Part shown: positions 1 to 7,286 of the stretch, piece by piece | How positions within the stretch are numbered: position 1 is the first letter of the stretch | Layout: each line of letters starts with the position of its first letter | Source: JBBSGC01 sp038254525 | Lineage (GTDB): Bacteria; Actinomycetota; Actinomycetes; Propionibacteriales; Nocardioidaceae | DNA length: 10,128 bases | Direction of reading: 5' to 3' | Assembly (NCBI GenBank): GCA_038254525.1 | Contig: JBBSGC010000073.1 | Coordinates: 1 to 10,128, forward strand | The notes under the pieces: model-generated | The model's database searches: none | What the model was told of the DNA's origin: nothing | The model's input: only the letters and a program-made list of their open reading frames with translations | Translations under genes and position numbers: made by a program

Positions 1-42
1 GCCCTCGCGGCGGGCGCCGAGCCGGACGCAGGCACGCGATGA
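1..42 (+). CDS. C-terminal end of an upstream gene (partial), probably another subunit of the molybdenum hydroxylase
   Basis: Frame 1 is open from the left edge and gives 13 residues (ALAAGAEPDAGTR) before a TGA at 40-42. That TGA overlaps the ATG at 39-41 of the next gene as ATGA, the usual sign of translational coupling in an operon. In this enzyme class the large molybdopterin subunit normally follows the [2Fe-2S] and/or FAD-binding subunit genes, so the fragment is most simply the end of one of those. Nothing in the 13 residues identifies which. The assignment rests on the overlap and on gene order known for the family, not on a motif. Confidence 0.55.
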   Translation, partial: ALAAGAEPDAGTR

Positions 43-2144
43 GCATCGCCGAGGCCCGCGGCCCCCGCCTGGACGCGCTGGCCCGGGTGGAGGGGCGCGA
101 CAAGGTCACCGGAGCCGCGACCTACGCCCACGAGTACCCGGTCGACGACGTCGCGTACGCCTGGCCGGTGACCGCCACGGTCGCCGCTGGGCGGGTGCGG
201 GCGGTCGACGTCGAAGGGGCGCTGAGCGAACCAGGTGTCCGGGCCGTCCTCTGGCACGCGAACGCGCCGCGGCTGGTCGACACCGGTGAGGCGCTCGCGA
301 CGGTGCTGCAGTCGGCCGAGGTGGCCTACCGGGGCCAGCTGGTGGCGCTGGTCGTCGCCGACACCGCCGAGCAGGCCCGGGAGACCGCCAGCCGGCTCGA
401 CGTCACCTACGACAGCGCTCCGCACGACGTGACGTTCAGCGCCGAGTCCCCAGCGCTGTACACCCCCCAGGGCGGTGACGAGGTCACGACCACCGAACGC
501 GACACCGCCGCGGCGTTCGGCGCCTCGCCGGTGCAGGTGGCGGCGACCTACCGGACGCCGCCGCAGCACAACTGCCCGATGGAGCCGCACGCCACCACCG
601 CGGTGTGGGACGGCGAGCGGCTCACCGTCTATGACTCCACGCAGGGCGGCCACCCGGTGCGAGCGACGCTGGCGAAGGCCTTCGGCATCGACCCGGACCG
701 GGTCCGCGTGGTGGCCCGGCACGTGGGCGGTGGCTTCGGCGCCAAGGGCACCCCGCGCCCCGCCGTGATGCTCGCGACGCTGGCGGCCCGCGAGGTGGGC
801 CGCCCGGTCAAGATCGCGCTGACCCGTCAGCAGCTGTTCGACCTCGTCGGCTACCGCACACCGACGATCCAGACCGTACGCCTCGGTGCCGACACCGACG
901 GGCGGCTGCGCTCGATCTGTCACGAGTCGGTCGAGCAGACCTCGACGGTGGAGGAGTTCACCGAGGGGGCGACCGCCGCCACCACGATGATGTACGCCGC
1001 GCCGCACCGGCACACCGCCCAACGGCTGGTCCGCCTCGACGTGGCGGTCACCTCGTGGATGCGGGCGCCGGGGGAGTGCCCCGGGATGTATGCGCTGGAG
1101 TCGGCGATGGACGAGCTCGCGGTCGCCACCGGGATCGACCCGGTCGAGCTGAGGATCCGCAACGAGCCGCCAGTCGATCCGGGCACCGGCGCGCCGTTCT
1201 CCAGCCGGCACCTGGTGGAGTGCCTGCGGCTGGGCGCCGAGCGCTTCGGCTGGGACGGCCGGGACCCCCGGCCACGGAGCAGCCAGATCGGTGGCGAGCT
1301 CGTCGGCACCGGGATGGCCAGCTCGACCTACCCGGTCAACGTCATGCCGGCCAGCGCCCGGGCACGGGCCGAGCCCGGCGGCCGGTTCACGGTGTCGATC
1401 AACGCCACCGACATCGGCACCGGCGCCCGCACGGCGCTGCTGATGCTGGCCGCCGAGGCGCTCGGCACCACACCCGACGCGGTCCGCGTCCGGATCGGTG
1501 ACACCGACCTGCCGCGGGCGTGGGTCGCCGGCGGCTCGACCGGCACCACGTCGTGGGGGATGGCGGTCACCAAGGCGTGCACCGAGCTGTGCTCCACGCT
1601 GGCCAGCCGGCATCCCGGCGGCGTGACCGCGGAGGGCGTCGAGGTCACCGTCGACATCGACGACGACATCGAGGCCATGAGCGAGGTCAGCCGGCACGCG
1701 TTCGGTGCCCAGTTCGTCGAGGTACGGGTGGACAGTGCAACCGGGGAGATCCGGGTCCCACGAATGACCGGTGTGTTCGCGGCCGGCCGGATCGTCAACG
1801 CGCGTACGGCTCGCTCCCAGCTGGTCGGTGCGATGACGATGGGACTGTCCATGGCGCTGCACGAGGAAGGCGTGGTCGACGCCGCCTTCGGCGGCTTCGC
1901 CAACCACGACCTGGCCGGCTACTCGATTGCCACCACCGCCGACGTCGGCGACATCGACGTGACCTGGCTCGACGAGGACGACGACGACGTGAACCCGATC
2001 GGCACCAAGGGGGTCGGTGAGATAGGCATCGTGGGCACCGCCGCCGCGATCGCCAACGCCGTCTACCACGCGACCGGCGTGCGCGTCCGCGACCTGCCCA
2101 TCCGCCTGGACAAGGTCGGCGTCCTGGGCGCAGCCAGCCGCTAG
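39..2144 (+). CDS. Xanthine dehydrogenase/aldehyde oxidoreductase family, molybdopterin-binding large subunit
   Basis: This is the catalytic subunit of a molybdenum hydroxylase, which hydroxylates aldehydes or N-heterocycles with water and passes electrons through separate [2Fe-2S] and FAD subunits. The 701-residue protein resembles E. coli PaoC (YagR) in layout and length. An a/b hammerhead domain covers roughly residues 15-130, followed by the molybdopterin-binding domains. Visible signatures are the MEPHAT stretch near 180, HVGGGFGAKG near 230 (a cofactor-binding glycine loop) and, near the C-terminus, KGVGEIG, whose Glu661 sits where the family's catalytic base lies. The end (YHATGVRVRDLPIRLDK) is also typical. 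The ATG at 39 is chosen because it overlaps the preceding stop as ATGA; the ribosome-binding site is weak, fitting translational coupling. There is no signal peptide in the ORF. The substrate cannot be read from sequence, so xanthine itself is only one possibility. Confidence 0.9.
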   Translation: MSIAEARGPRLDALARVEGRDKVTGAATYAHEYPVDDVAYAWPVTATVAAGRVRAVDVEGALSEPGVRAVLWHANAPRLVDTGEALATVLQSAEVAYRGQLVALVVADTAEQARETASRLDVTYDSAPHDVTFSAESPALYTPQGGDEVTTTERDTAAAFGASPVQVAATYRTPPQHNCPMEPHATTAVWDGERLTVYDSTQGGHPVRATLAKAFGIDPDRVRVVARHVGGGFGAKGTPRPAVMLATLAAREVGRPVKIALTRQQLFDLVGYRTPTIQTVRLGADTDGRLRSICHESVEQTSTVEEFTEGATAATTMMYAAPHRHTAQRLVRLDVAVTSWMRAPGECPGMYALESAMDELAVATGIDPVELRIRNEPPVDPGTGAPFSSRHLVECLRLGAERFGWDGRDPRPRSSQIGGELVGTGMASSTYPVNVMPASARARAEPGGRFTVSINATDIGTGARTALLMLAAEALGTTPDAVRVRIGDTDLPRAWVAGGSTGTTSWGMAVTKACTELCSTLASRHPGGVTAEGVEVTVDIDDDIEAMSEVSRHAFGAQFVEVRVDSATGEIRVPRMTGVFAAGRIVNARTARSQLVGAMTMGLSMALHEEGVVDAAFGGFANHDLAGYSIATTADVGDIDVTWLDEDDDDVNPIGTKGVGEIGIVGTAAAIANAVYHATGVRVRDLPIRLDKVGVLGAASR

Positions 2145-2147
2145 GGT
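2142..2147 (+). promoter_or_regulatory. Possible -10 element for the tRNA
   Basis: TAGGGT fits the actinobacterial TANNNT -10 pattern. It overlaps the stop codon of the hydroxylase gene and lies 14 bases before the tRNA 5' end. No convincing -35 is found at the usual distance, and the tRNA could equally be processed from the upstream mRNA, since the gap is only 17 bases. Weak call. Confidence 0.25.
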
Positions 2148-2161
2148 CGAGCCGAGGCCTC

Positions 2162-2235
2162 GCTCCCGTAGCCCAATCGGCAGAGGCAGACGGCTTAAAC
2201 CCGTTCCAGTGTGGGTTCGATCCCCACCGGGGGCA
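2162..2235 (+). tRNA. tRNA with anticodon UAA (nominally Leu), short variable loop
   Basis: A complete 74-nt cloverleaf can be folded. The acceptor stem pairs 2162-2168 with 2228-2234, including one T-G wobble, and the discriminator is A2235. The D arm is 2171-2187 with a 3-bp stem and GG in the loop. The anticodon arm is 2189-2205 with a 5-bp stem ending in a G-T pair and the 7-nt loop CTTAAAC, giving anticodon TAA at 2196-2198. The variable loop is only 5 nt (2206-2210). The T arm 2211-2227 has a perfect 5-bp stem and the loop TTCGATC. The anticodon would read UUA leucine codons, but bacterial leucine tRNAs, including Streptomyces bldA, are class II with a long variable arm. Amino acid identity is therefore uncertain. 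The genome encodes CC but not the full CCA after the discriminator. Confidence 0.85.
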
Positions 2236-2252
2236 CCGCGCGGTACGCGCGG
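2236..2252 (+). terminator. GC-rich hairpin directly after the tRNA
   Basis: CCGCGC (2236-2241) pairs perfectly with GCGCGG (2247-2252) around the 5-nt loop GGTAC, beginning at the base after the tRNA discriminator. It could terminate transcription or define the 3' processing site. No T-tract follows, which is common for actinobacterial terminators but weakens the call. Confidence 0.35.
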
Positions 2253-2332
2253 TGGCGGCGGCCCTCGACGGGGCACAAAGCTGCGCCGTCGGGCGTTGTG
2301 ACTTGTGCGGCAGCCAGGCAGAGCCGCCCGGC

Positions 2333-2338
2333 TACGCT
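2333..2338 (+). promoter_or_regulatory. Possible -10 element for the BI-1 family gene
   Basis: TACGCT matches TANNNT and is the same hexamer found before cbs and the cystathionine gamma-lyase gene. Here it lies 47 bases before the start codon, so the transcript would have a leader of about 40 nt carrying a palindrome and a strong ribosome-binding site. No -35 is visible at 16-18 bases. Confidence 0.35.
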
Positions 2339-2357
2339 GGAATCTCGGAACCTAGCT

Positions 2358-2373
2358 CCCCGCCGCGGCGGGG
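2358..2373 (+). promoter_or_regulatory. Perfect 16-bp palindrome just upstream of the BI-1 ribosome-binding site
   Basis: CCCCGCCG is followed immediately by its exact reverse complement CGGCGGGG. In RNA this folds as a 6-bp all-GC stem with a CGCG loop, ending 3 nt before the ribosome-binding site GGAGGAAG at 2377-2384. It could be an operator or a leader hairpin affecting ribosome access. Function is inferred only from position. Confidence 0.35.
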
Positions 2374-2385
2374 GACGGAGGAAGC

Positions 2386-3225
2386 ATGAAGAGCAACAAC
2401 CCGGTGTTCGCGCGCAGCGACACGTTCAACGGGCGCGGAGCCAACGCCTACGGCAACCCCACCTATCCCGGCGCGGGTGCCTACGACGGCTACGGCGCGC
2501 CGTCTACCTGGTCGGTCGGCTCGCCCGGCCCGCAGGTCGACACCGGTCGGATCACCATCGACTCGGTCGTGCAGAAGACCGCTCTCACGCTGGGCGTGCT
2601 CGTGGTGGCCGCCGGCGCCACCTGGCTCTACGTCGGCAACATGACCGACGCCAAGGTGTCGCTGGTCGGCGGGCTCGCCATCGGTGGCGCGCTGGTCGGC
2701 TTCGCGCTGGCGATGGTCAACTCGTTCAAACGGGTGATCAGCCCCGCCTTGGTGCTTGCGTACGCGGTCGCCGAGGGCGTGTTCATCGGTGCGATGTCCA
2801 ACCTCTTCGAGGCGATGTACCCCGGGATCGTGCTGAGCGCGGTCGCCGGGACGCTGATGGCCTTCGCCGGCACCCTGACCGCCTACAAGGTGCTCGACAT
2901 CAAGGTGACCGACAAGTTCCGCCGAGGCGTGGTTGCGGCCATGTTCGCCTTCGTCGGGGTTGCGATGCTCGACCTGGTGCTCGGGATCTTCGGGCTCAAC
3001 TTCGGTTTCAACGGCTACGGCACCCTCGGGCTGATCTCAAGCGTCGTGGGCGTCGTGCTCGGCGTCCTCATGCTGATCCTCGACTTCGACTACGTCGAAC
3101 AGGCGGTGGCCGTCGGCGCCCCGGAGCGGGAGTCGTGGCGGGCGGCGTTCGGGCTGACCGTCACGCTGGTCTGGCTCTACATCGAGATCCTACGGATCCT
3201 GGCGATTCTGCGCGGCAACGACTGA
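2386..3225 (+). CDS. Bax inhibitor-1/YccA family membrane protein
   Basis: This 279-residue integral membrane protein has a cytosolic-looking N-terminal tail of about 60 residues rich in Gly, Tyr, Asn and Pro, then seven hydrophobic segments at about 64-83, 92-111, 118-140, 147-168, 181-204, 212-233 and 252-275. Seven helices and the acidic pair in LDFDYVEQA (Asp233, Asp235) after helix six match the Bax inhibitor-1 family. In characterised bacterial members such as B. subtilis YetJ, paired aspartates act in a pH-sensitive calcium leak. The opening NPVFARSDTFNGRG is, from memory, usual for the actinobacterial branch. The ATG at 2386 has a strong ribosome-binding site, GGAGGAAG at 2377-2384. 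The gene stands alone, converging on the DUF4287 gene. Its physiological role in actinobacteria is not established. Confidence 0.92.
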   Translation: MKSNNPVFARSDTFNGRGANAYGNPTYPGAGAYDGYGAPSTWSVGSPGPQVDTGRITIDSVVQKTALTLGVLVVAAGATWLYVGNMTDAKVSLVGGLAIGGALVGFALAMVNSFKRVISPALVLAYAVAEGVFIGAMSNLFEAMYPGIVLSAVAGTLMAFAGTLTAYKVLDIKVTDKFRRGVVAAMFAFVGVAMLDLVLGIFGLNFGFNGYGTLGLISSVVGVVLGVLMLILDFDYVEQAVAVGAPERESWRAAFGLTVTLVWLYIEILRILAILRGND

Positions 3226-3271
3226 CCGGCGGCGACTGACCCGGCGGCGACTGACCCGGCGCCGACCGACC
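3220..3271 (+). repeat. Short tandem repeat over the BI-1 stop codon
   Basis: A 14-15 nt unit GACTGAC(C)CGGCGGC occurs at 3220-3233, 3234-3248 and, with one changed base, 3249-3263. A partial, diverged copy (GACCGACC) follows from 3264. The first copy contains the BI-1 stop codon TGA at 3223-3225. The later TGA triplets lie in another frame, so the array does not reflect repeated stops in one frame. It fills most of the 64-base gap between two convergent genes and probably arose by slippage. Confidence 0.7.
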
Positions 3272-3289
3272 GGCCCGCGCGCGGCCCAC

Positions 3290-3514
3290 TCACTCGAAGG
3301 AGCGGCGCGACCTCTGCAAGGCGTGCTCGTGGACGATGGCCGTGGCATGTCCGTGCGCCAGCCCGTACTCGTCACGCAGCCAGTTGACCCGGTCCTCGAA
3401 GCGGCCGAAAGCCGGTCCGGACTCCAGGTGCTCGAACCACTCGGGTATCTGCTTGCCGGTTGCTTCTGGGACTCGCGCCACCAGCAGCTGATGAGTCTCT
3501 TCCGAGTGATGCAT
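3290..3514 (-). CDS. Small DUF4287-family protein
   Basis: A 74-residue protein of unknown function. The motif TGKQIPEWFEHL (19-30) followed by WLRDEYGLAHGHA (45-57) is the pattern of DUF4287, a short helical domain found alone or fused to other domains in many bacteria. There is no signal peptide or membrane segment. It is rich in His (nine). I chose the ATG at 3514 because GAGAGGA lies 8 bases upstream of it. An in-frame ATG at 3559 would add 15 basic residues and lacks that support. The gene lies 76 bases downstream of the SGNH hydrolase gene on the same strand and may share its transcript. Domain assignment is from memory of the motif. Confidence 0.75.
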   Translation of the reverse strand: MHHSEETHQLLVARVPEATGKQIPEWFEHLESGPAFGRFEDRVNWLRDEYGLAHGHATAIVHEHALQRSRRSFE

Positions 3515-3540
3515 CCGCACGGTCCTCTCGACGAGCCTGT

Positions 3541-3554
3541 GCACCCGAGGGTGC
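3541..3554 (-). terminator. Weak hairpin between the SGNH hydrolase and DUF4287 genes
   Basis: GCACC (3541-3545) pairs with GGTGC (3550-3554) around a 4-nt loop, in the 76-base gap after the hydrolase stop. The stem is short and no T-tract follows in the direction of transcription. It may be an inter-gene hairpin or chance. Confidence 0.2.
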
Positions 3555-3590
3555 CGCACGGCTCAGCCTCAAGACAAGGCCTGGCAGCGC

Positions 3591-4640
3591 TCAGCTGACC
3601 CCACAGGACTGTCCAGCCACGTCCGCGAGCTCCCGTTCACCAACGTCGGGACGGGCCGCGCCGGCGGTCGCCTCGGGCGGCAGCGCCCGCCGGCGGTGCC
3701 GGAGCTGTGCCCAGCGTCCCCGCGGTCCGCGCTCCCGTCCGGCGACCGACGCCGAGCTGACCTCCGTGCCCGCGAGGTAGGCGGCCTCCCAGGCGGCGGC
3801 GCGCACCGGAAGCACCGGCTCCCGACGCGCCAACGGCAGGTCGCCGGCTGTGTCGGCGTCCTCGAGCGAGGCGATGACCGACGGCAGGAGGACCTGGACC
3901 ATGCTGGTGTAACCGGCCTGTGACGGGTGGAACCGGTCGGCGCCGAAGAACTTCCCCGGCGACTGCGCGAACTGCCGGCCGAGCAGCGCCGCCAGGGAAA
4001 CGGTCAGCCCACCCGCCTCGACGACCGCTACGGTCTGCGCGGCGGCCATCCGGCGGGACAAGAAGCGAGCGACCTGGCGCAGCGGCGGGGCGACCGGGCC
4101 GATCGTGCCCATGTCCGGGCAGGTCCCCACCACAACGCGGGACCCGCCGTCGACCAGGCGCTGCGCGGCCCTGCCGAGCGCGGCCACTGCCGCCGACCGG
4201 CGGACCCCGTGAGTGATGTCGTTGACGCCGACGATCACCACAGTGACGTCTGGGCGGACGGTGACGGCGTCGATCTGCCCGTCGAGATCGGCGCTGCACG
4301 CGCCCACGAACGCCCGGCAGGTCACCTGGACCGGCCGGCCGGTGCTGACGGCCAGGTCGGTGCCCAGCATGGCGGCCGGCGTGCAGGCGGGCTCGTCGAC
4401 CCCGTAACCGGCGGCCGCGGAGTCACCGAGCACGAGCAGCGTCAGCGGATCGCCGGGCAGGTGCGCCCCGTAGGAGCCGTCGGCCTCGGGTGGGGTGGAG
4501 CTGGCGGGGCCGATGCTGCGCCGGGCCAGCAGCGCCTCGAGCTTGATCACGCCGAACAGCCCACCGCCGGCCAGGCCGAGTCCCCCGCCGCCATAGAGCG
4601 CCCTCGAAGTGAGCAGTCGCCGCACCCCCGACCTGCCCAC
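3591..4640 (-). CDS. Membrane-anchored SGNH/GDSL hydrolase
   Basis: This is a predicted serine esterase or lipase-like hydrolase of 349 residues. A glycine-rich hydrophobic segment at about 15-39 is a signal anchor or signal peptide, placing the domain outside the membrane. The SGNH blocks are in order: LVLGDSAAAGYG with the nucleophile Ser74; the FVGACSADL stretch (111-119) for the block II glycine; VGVND with Asn140; and ADRFHPSQAGY with Asp235 and His238 completing the triad. The last 80 or so residues are basic, with low complexity. Translation starts at GTG 4638-4640, preceded by GAGGAGG at 4645-4651. It is divergent from cystathionine beta-synthase, as Rv1075c and Rv1077 are in M. tuberculosis (from memory), where Rv1075c is an exported SGNH-type protein. 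Its natural substrate is unknown. Confidence 0.9.
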   Translation of the reverse strand: MGRSGVRRLLTSRALYGGGGLGLAGGGLFGVIKLEALLARRSIGPASSTPPEADGSYGAHLPGDPLTLLVLGDSAAAGYGVDEPACTPAAMLGTDLAVSTGRPVQVTCRAFVGACSADLDGQIDAVTVRPDVTVVIVGVNDITHGVRRSAAVAALGRAAQRLVDGGSRVVVGTCPDMGTIGPVAPPLRQVARFLSRRMAAAQTVAVVEAGGLTVSLAALLGRQFAQSPGKFFGADRFHPSQAGYTSMVQVLLPSVIASLEDADTAGDLPLARREPVLPVRAAAWEAAYLAGTEVSSASVAGRERGPRGRWAQLRHRRRALPPEATAGAARPDVGERELADVAGQSCGVS

Positions 4641-4681
4641 CGCTCCTCCTCGTTGTCGCGCTCAGACCGCCGCCCCGGGCC

Positions 4682-4705
4682 GGGTGCGTCAACGATGATG
4701 CACCC
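4682..4705. promoter_or_regulatory. 24-bp inverted repeat between the SGNH hydrolase gene and cbs
   Basis: GGGTGCGTCA (4682-4691) and TGATGCACCC (4696-4705) are inverted around ACGA. Nine of ten pairs are Watson-Crick and the tenth is G-T. It lies 41 bases before the hydrolase GTG and 45 bases before the putative cbs -10, so it could be an operator for either divergent gene. I do not recognise the regulator. Confidence 0.5.
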
Positions 4706-4750
4706 TCCACGCCGTTGTCCGCCTGCGCGTTACTCAATCGCAATGGCGCC

Positions 4751-4756
4751 TACGCT
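4751..4756 (+). promoter_or_regulatory. -10 element giving a leaderless cbs transcript
   Basis: TACGCT (TANNNT) ends 7 bases before the ATG at 4764. Transcription starting 7-8 bases after the hexamer would begin at or next to the start codon. No ribosome-binding site precedes that ATG. Leaderless mRNAs with this geometry are common in actinobacteria. A TTACTC at 4730-4735 is a poor -35 at a short spacing. Confidence 0.55.
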
Positions 4757-4763
4757 GGCGCTC

Positions 4764-6134
<1,371 letters not shown>

Positions 6135-6216
6135 TCGCGGGCCACGCTCCTGAGAGGACGCGTCGAAGTAACCGTCCGCAGTGGCAGCGTTTAGGCGTCG
6201 TTAACCCTGCTCCGTG

Positions 6217-6222
6217 CACGCT
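6217..6222 (+). promoter_or_regulatory. Possible -10 element for a leaderless phosphoesterase transcript
   Basis: CACGCT ends exactly 7 bases before the ATG at 6230, the same spacing as the TACGCT elements of cbs and the cystathionine gamma-lyase gene. The first base departs from TANNNT, so this is weaker. It is one reason for choosing ATG 6230. Confidence 0.3.
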
Positions 6223-6229
6223 GGTGAAC

Positions 6230-7156
6230 ATGAACATGGTCACTGAGCGAGGGCGTCGTCGCCGAAGTAGCGGGCGATCGTCGAGTCGCGTACCCCTGGC
6301 AGCCGTCGCGGCCTTCGCCGCGCTCAGCGGAGCGTTACTGCTGCACGCTCCAGCACCGTCGGCGGCGGCTGCCAGCGTCTCGTCGCCAACCAAGGTGTTG
6401 ACGATCGTGGAGGAGAATCACTCCTACCTGCAGATGCGTACCCAGCTGCCGTACTTGTTCGGCCTGGCGCAGAAGTACGGCTACGCGACCGACTGGACCG
6501 CAATCACCTATCCGTCGTTGCCGAACTACCTCGCGATCGTCGGCGGTTCCACCTTCGGCGTGACGAGTGACGGAGCACCGAGGTACAACGCGCCGAAGGT
6601 CGGCAACGCTGCGTCCATCTTCGACCAGGCGCTCGACACCGGCAGGACCGCCAAGACCTACGCCGAGACGATGCCTAACAACTGCGCTCTCACTCCTTCG
6701 GGTCAGTACGCCGTCAAGCACAATCCATGGCCCTATTTCTCATCGAGCCGGACCCGCTGCAACAGCCACGACGTGCCCCTGACCTCGCTCAACACAGACG
6801 CGTCAAACGGGACCCTGCCGAATGTCGGCATGGTCGTGCCCAACCTGTGCAACGACGCCCACGACTGCTCGCTGTCGGTCGCCGACGGTTGGCTGCGGGC
6901 GCACCTACCCGCCATCCTGGCTGGCCCGGACTTCACCAGCGGCAAGCTGACCGTGGTGGTGACCGCTGACTCCGACGACCGCCGGAGCGGCAACAAGGTG
7001 CTTACGGTCGTCATGCACGCAGGCATGACCTCGAAGGTCGTCTCAAGCCATCTCAGCCACTACTCGCTGACCCGCTACTACGCCCAGGTGCTCGGCGTCA
7101 CCCCGCTAGGCGCCGGCGCCTGCGCGCCAGACATGAAGGCGGCGTTCGGACTCTGA
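6230..7156 (+). CDS. Secreted phosphoesterase (phospholipase C/acid phosphatase AcpA-like, PF04185 type)
   Basis: A predicted exported hydrolase of phosphate esters, 308 residues long. An arginine-rich start (RRRR near 9-12), a hydrophobic run at about 21-40 and an Ala-rich stretch (SAAAA) form a signal peptide. After it come VEENHSY (EENHS at 61-65), YPSLPNYL (about 94-101), PNLCNDAHDC (about 204-213) and VVTADSDD (about 243-250), in the order seen in the family, where these positions bind metals and phosphate. Many relatives have T-W/F-D-E at the last motif; here it is TADS, so activity may differ. Several cysteines suit an exported protein with disulfides. The start is uncertain: GTG 6224, ATG 6230 and ATG 6236 are in frame and none has a ribosome-binding site. 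The GC content looks lower than the neighbours (37 of 60 bases at 6421-6480, against 43 of 60 at 8881-8940), and the gene has the only in-frame TTA codon I found, at 6335-6337. It may have been acquired. Confidence 0.82.
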   Translation: MNMVTERGRRRRSSGRSSSRVPLAAVAAFAALSGALLLHAPAPSAAAASVSSPTKVLTIVEENHSYLQMRTQLPYLFGLAQKYGYATDWTAITYPSLPNYLAIVGGSTFGVTSDGAPRYNAPKVGNAASIFDQALDTGRTAKTYAETMPNNCALTPSGQYAVKHNPWPYFSSSRTRCNSHDVPLTSLNTDASNGTLPNVGMVVPNLCNDAHDCSLSVADGWLRAHLPAILAGPDFTSGKLTVVVTADSDDRRSGNKVLTVVMHAGMTSKVVSSHLSHYSLTRYYAQVLGVTPLGAGACAPDMKAAFGL

Positions 7157-7250
7157 CTCCGGGAGTCGTCACCGCAGCGCACCGCCACGATCGTCGGCCT
7201 CCGCTGTCAGGTGTGCTGTGTCGCATACTTCAAACCCGTGGCGCTGCTTC

Positions 7251-7280
7251 GTGGCACAAATCGCTATGGCGCGGCACAAT
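7251..7280 (+). repeat. Direct repeat upstream of vapB, candidate operator
   Basis: GTGGCACAAA (7251-7260) and GCGGCACAAT (7271-7280) agree at 8 of 10 bases and are spaced exactly 20 bases apart, about two helical turns, so both would face the same side of DNA. The second copy covers the putative -10 CACAAT (7275-7280), 6 bases before the vapB ATG. Antitoxin-toxin complexes of this type usually bind their own promoter, so this pair is a plausible autoregulatory site. VapB/AbrB operators are more often inverted repeats. Confidence 0.4.
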
Positions 7281-7286
7281 GAAAAG

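Noticed and set aside
1328..1903. Reverse-strand frame opposite the molybdenum hydroxylase subunit
   Set aside because: It is a Ser/Thr/Pro/Ala-rich shadow of the conserved coding strand, with no motif.
2211..3239. Open frame overlapping the BI-1 gene in another frame, starting inside the tRNA
   Set aside because: The product is Arg-rich and without domains. The overlapping frame encodes a clear seven-helix membrane protein with its own ribosome-binding site.
3927..4763. Upstream extension of the cbs frame
   Set aside because: It runs antisense to the SGNH hydrolase gene with low-complexity sequence. The conserved cbs core begins right after ATG 4764, which also has a fitting promoter element.
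7155..7167. GACTC-CGG-GAGTC hairpin at the phosphoesterase stop codon as a terminator
   Set aside because: The 5-bp stem overlaps the stop codon and no T-tract follows. It is too weak to annotate as a terminator.
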